A stretch of 64,000 nucleotides of DNA from Enterovibrio sp051650965 (GTDB lineage: Bacteria; Pseudomonadota; Gammaproteobacteria; Enterobacterales; Vibrionaceae): assembly GCA_051650965.1 (NCBI GenBank), contig JBOFRL010000023.1, forward strand, positions 62,001-126,000. Direction: 5' to 3'. The position numbers and the translations under genes are program-made. Under the pieces are notes generated by a model. That model was not told the origin of the DNA. It saw nothing but the letters and a program-made list of their open reading frames with translations, and did no database searches. Within the stretch, counting starts at the first letter, position 1; the number at the start of each line of letters is the position of its first letter. Below are positions 8,533 to 15,546 of this stretch, one piece after another.

Positions 8533-9930
8533 ATGAATATTCGTCCAACAGGTGGAAGACCCGTCGGCGCCACTGGCGCCCCCGATGGCAATGACGGCGA
8601 CAAAAATGATAAAAAAATGGATATCACCGGCGTTTCGGGATCAAGCGAAACACCGCAAACAGCCGCAGCCGCAGGAGTGGAAGCGGGAGCCGGCGCGAGC
8701 ACATCTGGAGCAGGTGATGCCCAAACAGCTCCTCAGCAAGGAACCCCTGAGCAACCGGTCCAAACCCAAACAAAGGTAGGATCGAATATAGGGAAATTAC
8801 TTATGAACCCCGCACTTCAAAAACTCTTCTCTGCGGCGGGGACTCCTGCAACACAAGGTGATCCAACAGCAGCAAAAGCCTCGCTAGGAGGATCGCAAGT
8901 TCTACCTGATCCTCCAAAATCGCAATCTGCACCGGCAAGCCCTGCAGGGAGTGCGTCAACGCAGCAAAATCAAGGCGCAGCCGACGCGGCGCAAACATCT
9001 ACTACTAGCCAAAGCGCCCCAAGCTCGCCCACTCAGTCAGGTGAGGCGCCAGTTCTAACTCCACAACAACTTCGTGAACAACAGCTAACTATTTTGACTG
9101 CAAATAAGGAATTTCACAGCTACTTCTCTCAAATGCCCGGCAGTGCCCCCGCGTCTCCGACTGGTTCAAGAAAAAGCGCTGCAGCAGAGCAAGAACCAAC
9201 GAAACCATCATCTGCGCCGACAAGCCCTAGTGCGGGGCGAAGAGTCAAAAAAGCTGTTACAGGTTTCTTAAAAAGAGTTGCTCATCAGCCATCTGGTGGC
9301 CCTAAAGCAAAAATGGCAAAAACTACTGGAGAGGCACAGAGACCACAATCACCAACTCAAGGTTCACCCAAAACAAAACCGGAGCGCCCACCATCACCTA
9401 ACTTTGGTGGAGTAAAAACACCTGCGGCTTCACCTCAGCAGCCAGCAGCAGCACCGCCACCGCCGCCACCTCTACCAACAGCAACAACTCAGCGGCCAGC
9501 AGCTCCACCGCCACCGCCGCCAAAGCCCGCTGTCTACCCCACTGTAGGCGCAGCAGGTCCAGCTCAAGCTGCGGCAGAAGCATCACCAGTGCCGCCGCCT
9601 GGGTTCCCAGAATACGTAGTATTCACCGACTCAATCACACTAGAGGGAGAGCTTCAGCAACTAGTCAGACACAGTCCTACTTCACCGCTTCGCGTTGGCG
9701 AAGTAGTTATCAAAACTGATCAAGCTACTGGTCGTTCACGCTTGATGGTCGCGCGTGCAACTGGGTTTCTAGAGCCAGCATCTCCAACCGATGTCAGTGC
9801 TCGAAACGCCGCAGGTCAATACCCATTGTCTGTTAATGGACAAATAGTCACTGTAGCTATCAGCGCTCTTGGTGAAATCAGCTTTCCGATCCCCCCAGCT
9901 GGCGCACCCGGCGGCCCGAGCAACGTTTAA
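8533..9930 (+). CDS. Pro/Ala/Ser-rich low-complexity protein with SAPxSP and polyproline motifs, unknown
   Basis: 465 residues, no recognised family, no signal peptide. It starts MNIRPTGGRPVGATGAPDGN. Four copies of SAPxSP occur at residues 132, 161, 204 and 227, plus many other Ser-Pro or Thr-Pro sites up to about 419. A basic amphipathic stretch (GRRVKKAVTGFLKRVA) lies at 235-250. Two six-proline runs follow at 308-313 and 325-330, the first reading PPPPPPLP. The C-terminal third from about 360 (PEYVVFTDSITLEGELQQLV to VTVAISALGEISFPI) has ordinary composition and probably folds. Polyproline and SP sites are typical ligands of eukaryotic profilin/SH3/EVH1 domains and kinases, which suggests but does not show a host-directed role. 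The ribosome binding site is weak. Confidence 0.75.
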   Translation: MNIRPTGGRPVGATGAPDGNDGDKNDKKMDITGVSGSSETPQTAAAAGVEAGAGASTSGAGDAQTAPQQGTPEQPVQTQTKVGSNIGKLLMNPALQKLFSAAGTPATQGDPTAAKASLGGSQVLPDPPKSQSAPASPAGSASTQQNQGAADAAQTSTTSQSAPSSPTQSGEAPVLTPQQLREQQLTILTANKEFHSYFSQMPGSAPASPTGSRKSAAAEQEPTKPSSAPTSPSAGRRVKKAVTGFLKRVAHQPSGGPKAKMAKTTGEAQRPQSPTQGSPKTKPERPPSPNFGGVKTPAASPQQPAAAPPPPPPLPTATTQRPAAPPPPPPKPAVYPTVGAAGPAQAAAEASPVPPPGFPEYVVFTDSITLEGELQQLVRHSPTSPLRVGEVVIKTDQATGRSRLMVARATGFLEPASPTDVSARNAAGQYPLSVNGQIVTVAISALGEISFPIPPAGAPGGPSNV

Positions 9931-9944
9931 TTCTTCTTCTCAAA

Positions 9945-9972
9945 AAAAGCTGCGTCAATTGGCGCAGCTTTT
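9945..9972. terminator. Strong bidirectional terminator
   Basis: AAAAGCTGCG (9945-9954) pairs with CGCAGCTTTT (9963-9972) around an 8-base loop; A- and T-runs flank it. It lies 15 bases after the low-complexity gene and isolates it from cdaR. Confidence 0.9.
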
Positions 9973-10116
9973 CATTTAAATAACGCCTCGCCCGACAAGA
10001 TGCTTTTATCAGAACAAATTATTGTTCAACACCTACTCATCTAAAGTAACATCTGCTCTCATTAACCAACCGGTCGCCTAACAGATGCCGCCATTATTTC
10101 CCCGACAGGAGCGCGC

Positions 10117-11235
10117 ATGCAGCTTAATGAATCCTTAGCTTGGCAAATTGTGGATCGCGCCATGCAAATTTTGCCATTTTCTGTCAATGTGATGGACATT
10201 TATGGACGCATCATCGCCTCCGGTGATCAGCTGCGCATGCATCGGCGTCACGAAGGCGCGGTATTGGCGCTGGCCGAAAATCGCGTGGTGGAGATCTGCG
10301 CGGCGACCGCAAAGCAGCTTAAAGGCGTGTTGCCGGGGATAAACCTGCCCATCTCCTATCACGGCGAGCCGTGCGGCGTGATTGGCTTGACCGGCGCGCC
10401 CGATGAAGTGCGCTCCTACGCCAAGCTGGTGCGCATGACCGCCGAGCTGATACTAGAGCAGGCCGCGCTCACCGAGCAGCTGCAGTGGGACAAACGCCAC
10501 AAAGAGGAGCTGGTGTTACAGCTCATTCGCGCCGACGCCAACATCGACAAGCTGCAGCAAGCCGCGCGCTTTTTGGAGCTGGATTTAAGCAAGCCGCGCG
10601 TCGCCGCCGTCATCGCCCTTGATGAAGCAAGCCCTGCGCGCCTGCGCGAGCTGGTGCACCTGCTGGAAAACCCCGAGCGCGACAATCTGGTGGCGATCAG
10701 CGAGCTTGATGAAATCGTCGTGCTCAAACCTGCGCAGCTAATAAACGGCACGTGGCAGTCAACTCAGGAGCGGCGGCGCATCAATCAGCTGCTCGCGCGC
10801 ATTCCCCATTTTAAAGTGCACATCGCTGTCGGCGACTATTTTGCAGGGATCGACGGCTTGTCGCGCTCTTACCAGACGGCGCGCGCCACATTGCAGCGCG
10901 GCTTGAAACAGCTGCCGCACCAGCAAGTCCATTTTTTTGAAGATCACCGCCTGCCGGTGCTGTTTGGCAGCGTGCTCGAGTGCTGGCAAGCCGAGCAGCT
11001 GCGCATGCCGCTGCTTTTGTTGTCCAAGCAAGACCCGCGCGGGACACTGCAAAAGACACTTGAGCAATTTTTTTTGCAAAATTGCGATCTCGATCGCAGC
11101 GCAAAGGCGCTGTTCATTCACCCGAATACCTTACGTTATCGGCTGAAGCGCATTGAGCAGATAACATCGTTAAATATCAATAAGTTAGACGATAAATTGC
11201 AGCTTTATTTGGGACTCAACCTGACTTTAAATTAG
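10117..11235 (+). CDS. cdaR: Sugar-diacid regulator CdaR family
   Basis: Transcription regulator of 372 aa (E. coli CdaR is 385). Residues about 5-135 match the N-terminal sugar-diacid recognition domain (QIVDRAMQILPFSVNVMDIY, then GVIGLTGAPDEVRSYAKLVR). The C-terminus has the PucR/CdaR helix-turn-helix (DRSAKALFIHPNTLRYRLKR). AGGAG lies 5 bases before the ATG. It leads a same-strand cluster with a GntP-type permease and a glycerate 2-kinase, so it probably activates them in response to glycerate or a related acid. GAACAA-N4-TTGTTC at 10012-10027 is a possible operator. Confidence 0.9.
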   Translation: MQLNESLAWQIVDRAMQILPFSVNVMDIYGRIIASGDQLRMHRRHEGAVLALAENRVVEICAATAKQLKGVLPGINLPISYHGEPCGVIGLTGAPDEVRSYAKLVRMTAELILEQAALTEQLQWDKRHKEELVLQLIRADANIDKLQQAARFLELDLSKPRVAAVIALDEASPARLRELVHLLENPERDNLVAISELDEIVVLKPAQLINGTWQSTQERRRINQLLARIPHFKVHIAVGDYFAGIDGLSRSYQTARATLQRGLKQLPHQQVHFFEDHRLPVLFGSVLECWQAEQLRMPLLLLSKQDPRGTLQKTLEQFFLQNCDLDRSAKALFIHPNTLRYRLKRIEQITSLNINKLDDKLQLYLGLNLTLN

Positions 11236-11258
11236 ATAAAACTCTAAATTTTATCTAA
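11232..11258. promoter_or_regulatory. 10-bp inverted repeat at the end of cdaR
   Basis: TTAGATAAAA (11232-11241) and TTTTATCTAA (11249-11258), perfect arms with a 7-base spacer, overlapping the cdaR stop and about 90 bp before the permease start. The stem is AT-rich and a short T-run follows later (11270-11275). It may be an attenuating terminator or an operator; the sequence does not decide. Confidence 0.5.
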
Positions 11259-11348
11259 ATAGACCCCTCTTTTTTGTAGAACTGTATAAAGATTTATATT
11301 TTCTCTTGACCATAATGTGACATCATTTTTCCCCAACAGGCTACAGCT

Positions 11349-12605
11349 ATGCCCACAGTTACCGCGCTTGGCGCCATTGCTGCACTTTGTGTTGCAATTT
11401 TTCTCATTCTCAAAAAAGTTTCTCCAGCTTACGGCATGCTCATTGGCGCGCTGGCCGGCGGCGTGATTGGTGGCGCCGATCTGACGCAGACCGTTGCGCT
11501 CATGATTGGCGGCGCACAAGGGATCACCACGGCCGTGATGCGCATTTTAGCGGCCGGTGTGCTCGCTGGCGTGCTGATTGAATCCGGCGCGGCAACCACG
11601 ATTGCAGAAACCATCGTCAAAAAAATTGGCGAAACGCGCGCGCTGCTCGCATTGGCGCTCGCCACCTTGATCCTTACCGCCGTGGGCGTGTTTGTCGATG
11701 TCGCGGTGATCACCGTCGCGCCGATTGCGCTAGCGATTGGCCAACGCGCCGATCTGTCAAAAATGGCCATTTTGCTGGCTATGATCGGCGGCGGAAAAGC
11801 GGGCAACGTGATGTCGCCTAACCCCAATGCGATTGCCGCTGCTGACGTTTTCGGACAGCCGCTCACCTCGGTGATGGCCGCAGGTATCATCCCTGGCATT
11901 CTTGGCCTCATCATCACCTATTGGCTGGCGAAGCGCTTGAATAATAAAGGCAGCAAAGTGCAAGCGTCAGAGGTGATCAGCATCGACAGCCGCGATTTGC
12001 CCACTTTTATCACCGCGATCAGCGCTCCGCTTGTCGCAATCTTACTGCTGGCGCTGCGCCCTGTTGCCGGCATCGCTATCGACCCGCTGATCGCGCTGCC
12101 ACTCGGCGGCCTGCTTGGCGCATTGCTGATGGGAAAAATTGGCAAAATCAACCAATTTGCGGCAGCTGGTCTTACCCGCATGGCGCCTGTTGCGATCATG
12201 CTACTTGGCACCGGCGCGCTCGCTGGGATCATCAGCCACTCTGGCCTTAAAGATCTGCTGATCGACGCGCTCACCACTTCTGGTCTGCCTTCGTATTTGC
12301 TGGCCCCTATCTCAGGCGCGCTAATGTCGCTTGCGACCGCCTCAACCACGGCTGGCACAGTGGTCGCCTCCAACGTCTTTAGCGCGACGCTGCTTGAGCT
12401 TGGCGTCACCTCGCTTGCTGGCGCGGCAATGATCCACGCCGGCGCAACCGTGTTTGACCATCTGCCGCACGGCTCATTTTTCCACGCCACCGGCGGCAGC
12501 GTCGGCATGGGCGTCAATGAGCGGCTCAAACTTATCCCCTACGAAAGCGCGGTAGGTTTGACCATCGCCGTCGCCTCAACGTTGATTTTTGGCGTATTTG
12601 CCTAA
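11349..12605 (+). CDS. GntP-family organic acid permease, probably for glycerate
   Basis: 418-aa polytopic protein of the gluconate:H+ symporter family. Features are SPAYGMLIGALAGGVIGGAD at the N-terminus, the GGKAGNVMSPNPNAIAAADV signature near residue 145, the ATASTTAGTVVAS loop near 335 and HLPHGSFFHATGGSVGM near 375. Substrates of this family include gluconate, idonate and glycerate. The adjoining cdaR and glycerate 2-kinase point to glycerate; no gluconate kinase is nearby. A TTGACC and a TGTGA half-site lie about 40 bp upstream. Confidence 0.88.
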   Translation: MPTVTALGAIAALCVAIFLILKKVSPAYGMLIGALAGGVIGGADLTQTVALMIGGAQGITTAVMRILAAGVLAGVLIESGAATTIAETIVKKIGETRALLALALATLILTAVGVFVDVAVITVAPIALAIGQRADLSKMAILLAMIGGGKAGNVMSPNPNAIAAADVFGQPLTSVMAAGIIPGILGLIITYWLAKRLNNKGSKVQASEVISIDSRDLPTFITAISAPLVAILLLALRPVAGIAIDPLIALPLGGLLGALLMGKIGKINQFAAAGLTRMAPVAIMLLGTGALAGIISHSGLKDLLIDALTTSGLPSYLLAPISGALMSLATASTTAGTVVASNVFSATLLELGVTSLAGAAMIHAGATVFDHLPHGSFFHATGGSVGMGVNERLKLIPYESAVGLTIAVASTLIFGVFA

Positions 12606-12616
12606 TAAGGATTGTG

Positions 12617-13750
12617 ATGAAAATTGTAATAGCTCCTGATTCTTTTAAAGAAAGCTTAAGCGCCATGGCTGTGGCCGACGCTATTGAGGCAGGTTTTAAG
12701 CAGGTTTTTCCTGACGCGCAGTACGTCAAATTGCCGATGGCTGACGGCGGCGAAGGCACGGTGCAGTCGCTGATCGACGCAACGCAAGGGCGCCTCGTCG
12801 AGGTGCCTGTTACCGCGCCACTTGGCAACCGCGTGCAGGGCTTTTTAGGACTGTTAGGCGACGGCAAACGCGCCGTGATCGAGATGGCGGCCGCATCGGG
12901 CTTGCACTTGGTCGCGCCTGAACAACGTAATCCGCTCATCACCAGCAGTTTTGGTACCGGCGAGCTTATTTTGCGCGCGCTCGATCTTGGCGTGACGCAC
13001 CTCATCCTTGGCATTGGCGGCAGCGCTACTAACGACGGCGGCGCAGGTATGATGCAGGCGCTTGGCGCAAAACTGCTAAAAAATGACGGCAGCGCTATCG
13101 CTCACGGCGGCGCCGCACTGGCCGAGCTTGCGAGCATCGATCTGAGCACGCTCGATCCTCGTCTGAGCATGCTGCACATCGAAGTCGCTTGCGATGTCGA
13201 CAATCCATTGTGCGGCGCAAAAGGCGCTTCAGCAGTTTTTGGCCCGCAAAAAGGCGCGACGCCTGAAATGGTCGCACAGCTTGACGCAGCGCTTTCGCAT
13301 TATGCAGACTGCATTGAGCGCACCACCGGCAAGCAGGTGCGCGACATTGCAGGCACGGGCGCGGCGGGCGGCATGGGCGCAGCGCTGGTTGGCCTTTTAA
13401 ATGCAAAGCTCAAGCCTGGCATTGCCATCGTGATCGAAGCGCTTAATTTGGCCCACATCGTCGCGGATGCCGATCTGGTGATCACCGGAGAAGGCCGCAT
13501 CGACAGCCAAACTATCCACGGAAAAACGCCCATCGGCGTTGCACGCTGCGCCAAGCAGTTTGGCAAGCCGGTGATTGGCATCGCTGGCTGCTTGAGCGAT
13601 GATTGCGGCGTGGTACACGCGCACGGACTCGACGCGGTGTTCGCCGTTGTCAATCGCGCCATGCCGCTGCCAGAAGCGCTCGCGACCGCCAAAATCAACC
13701 TCGAGCTGACCGCACGCAACGTCGCCGCACTCTATCAGCTATCGCGCTAA
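12617..13750 (+). CDS. Glycerate 2-kinase (GlxK/GarK type)
   Basis: Phosphorylates D-glycerate to 2-phosphoglycerate, feeding lower glycolysis. The 377-aa sequence has the family start MKIVIAPDSFKESLSAMAVA, then KLPMADGGEGTVQSLIDAT, LGIGGSATNDGGAGMMQALG, GTGAAGGMGAALVGL and VITGEGRIDSQTIHGKTPIG. AAGG is 6 bases before the ATG at 12617; a GTG immediately before it is an alternative. It lies 11 bases after the permease, so the two are co-transcribed. E. coli garK and glxK are paralogues that cannot be separated by eye. Confidence 0.94.
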   Translation: MKIVIAPDSFKESLSAMAVADAIEAGFKQVFPDAQYVKLPMADGGEGTVQSLIDATQGRLVEVPVTAPLGNRVQGFLGLLGDGKRAVIEMAAASGLHLVAPEQRNPLITSSFGTGELILRALDLGVTHLILGIGGSATNDGGAGMMQALGAKLLKNDGSAIAHGGAALAELASIDLSTLDPRLSMLHIEVACDVDNPLCGAKGASAVFGPQKGATPEMVAQLDAALSHYADCIERTTGKQVRDIAGTGAAGGMGAALVGLLNAKLKPGIAIVIEALNLAHIVADADLVITGEGRIDSQTIHGKTPIGVARCAKQFGKPVIGIAGCLSDDCGVVHAHGLDAVFAVVNRAMPLPEALATAKINLELTARNVAALYQLSR

Positions 13751-13761
13751 CGCGCGCAGAT

Positions 13762-13791
13762 CAAGGTGCCAGCCGATGGATTGGCACCTTG
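13762..13791 (+). terminator. Hairpin after glycerate kinase
   Basis: CAAGGTGCCA (13762-13771) pairs perfectly with TGGCACCTTG (13782-13791), 10-bp stem and 10-base loop, 12 bases past the stop codon. No T-run follows, so termination may be weak or Rho-assisted. Confidence 0.55.
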
Positions 13792-13969
13792 GCTTAACAA
13801 TTGCAACCTGCGTCACCGTTTCACCCTTTATCACAGAATAAACATTCTGCAAGCCGATCGCATCCGCTACCATGCAAGCCAGAATACAGACTCAGCGCCA
13901 CTCATAACTCTCGCTTATGAGTCACAATTTTCGGTGAATGAACTTACCAAGCCGCACAGTGAGGTCGAC

Positions 13970-15346
13970 ATGAGTATTGGTGGAAATGGCGCTAACGGAC
14001 GGCCACCTTCTGCAAATAACGCAGGACTTAGGCAGCGGCGCCCCGAGGCCAACGAGGCGGACGCAGATGCCGCGCAAGGACAAGCAGCCGCAGGAGCAGC
14101 AACGGCAGCTCGCAACGACAATCGCAACCTGCGAGAGCGAGCATTCAGCAGCGTGCGCAATACGCTAAGCAGCCCCTCCACGGTTGGCGCCGTGATAGTT
14201 GGCGCAGTGGCGACAAGTTACGCGCTATCGTGGCTATTTGGCGCGAGCGGTGCACCAAGCGGTGCGCTGACAAACAGCTCATCCAATCTTGGCGGCACGC
14301 CGCCTCCCCCGCCGCTCAATCCCAGTCAAGTTAACTCAGCGACTCCACAGGCACCGGCAAACAGCTGCCCAGTTCCGACCTTAACAGAGATCTTGCGCAA
14401 TGCTGGTTATCCGCAGCCTGATCAAACGCCAACCAGAAACTACTTGCGCGAAGGCGCAAGACCACGGGCTACACGACAAAGACACAACCATTCCACCCGC
14501 AGAGAAGGACGCGTTCACAGACACCGTGCGCACACAGCCCAGAGCGAGCAAGCCGCGCAAACAGGACAGGCGGCCACGCAAGAGAGCGCTTCTGTCCCCC
14601 GATGCCCTGATGAAATCGTCTTTGTTTCTCCGCAGCCCCAAGCACCATTAATGCCCAGTGAAACACAAAGAATTCTACAAAGAGGTAGTACAGAAGGGCT
14701 GTGCGAAGGCGTTCTGCCACGTCTCACTTGGCGACCTGTTACAAGCCTAGCACCGAGATTTTTATGTCGAGACACTCATACGCAAAGACCAACCACCTCT
14801 TGCACAATAGGAGATCAGGCTCATAGGTGTGAGCCAAATCAAGAGCTTGAACAGTGCGCAGGCTTACGATTAAGCGACTGGGCGCAAAGTACATCAGCGG
14901 CTTGCGTGCGCGCTCAAGCATTTGAAAAAGAAATAACGGTTGTGCTTGAAGGAACCGACTTGTTAGAAGATCGTGGCATCACGCCAACAGAGCAAGAACA
15001 AGCCGCTTTTGATAATGAGATCAAGCAGTTCTGCAACGACGGTGTCAAAATCTATTCTGAAGATCCCTCTTTTGATGGCATCTCAGAATGGGCAAAAGAT
15101 CGCATTCACTTTGGCGCCAAGCCGGAAGACATTTTGCAAGGGCGCGACCTGCACGCCGAGCCGCAGCCAGCACAACAAACTGCTGCCGAACAAGAAGCCG
15201 CTCAAGAAGCTCAAGAAGCTCAAGAAGCTCAAGAAGCTGCCACAGATAACGCACAAGACTCTACATCAGAGCCGCAGCCAGAAGAAGACCCAACCTCTAG
15301 CAACAATGCAGCTCACGGCAGCGCAAAAACGCCGGAGCACGAGTAG
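13970..15346 (+). CDS. Membrane-anchored Cys-rich low-complexity protein, unknown
   Basis: 458 residues from the ATG at 13970, chosen because GAGG lies 5 bases upstream and the earlier in-frame extension to 13766 looks non-coding and overlaps a hairpin. No family recognised. A basic Ala/Gln-rich N-terminus (MSIGGNGANGRPPSANNAG) leads to one predicted membrane span at 72-92. Then come a PPPPPLNP linker, an Arg/His-rich stretch at 153-188 and a region with nine cysteines between 133 and 355. The acidic C-terminus carries the (AQE)n repeat at 411-423. A basic side before and cysteines after the span suggest N-in/C-out topology with disulfides outside the cytoplasm. It resembles the other three low-complexity genes only in composition. 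Confidence 0.7.
   Translation: MSIGGNGANGRPPSANNAGLRQRRPEANEADADAAQGQAAAGAATAARNDNRNLRERAFSSVRNTLSSPSTVGAVIVGAVATSYALSWLFGASGAPSGALTNSSSNLGGTPPPPPLNPSQVNSATPQAPANSCPVPTLTEILRNAGYPQPDQTPTRNYLREGARPRATRQRHNHSTRREGRVHRHRAHTAQSEQAAQTGQAATQESASVPRCPDEIVFVSPQPQAPLMPSETQRILQRGSTEGLCEGVLPRLTWRPVTSLAPRFLCRDTHTQRPTTSCTIGDQAHRCEPNQELEQCAGLRLSDWAQSTSAACVRAQAFEKEITVVLEGTDLLEDRGITPTEQEQAAFDNEIKQFCNDGVKIYSEDPSFDGISEWAKDRIHFGAKPEDILQGRDLHAEPQPAQQTAAEQEAAQEAQEAQEAQEAATDNAQDSTSEPQPEEDPTSSNNAAHGSAKTPEHE
15200..15235 (+). repeat. Four tandem 9-bp repeats inside the Cys-rich gene
   Basis: GCTCAAGAA occurs four times without interruption (15200, 15209, 15218, 15227), with a degenerate copy before it. It encodes Ala-Gln-Glu units. 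The period is a multiple of three, so copy-number slippage would keep the frame. Confidence 0.9.
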
Positions 15347-15546
15347 CGTCAGCAGCCAAACTCTTCACCTTGGCTAAACGCGCATGATTTAACACACTAT
15401 TTCGGCGACTTGTTGCGCGAGCAACTCACCAACAAAACCTTTGAGCTGAAATTTTCCCGCTGTTTTTTTTACCGGTTGCCAAACCTTGTTATGCAGTCGC
15501 TGCTGCCGTTAATTCCCGCGTTTAGAATGCCGCCCTTTTCGTAGCG

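Noticed and set aside
13766..13969. N-terminal extension of the Cys-rich gene
   Set aside because: It overlaps the hairpin after the glycerate kinase and has no ribosome binding site; GAGG precedes the ATG at 13970.
15200..15235. Direct repeats as a CRISPR array
   Set aside because: Units are 9 bp, contiguous, in frame and have no spacers.
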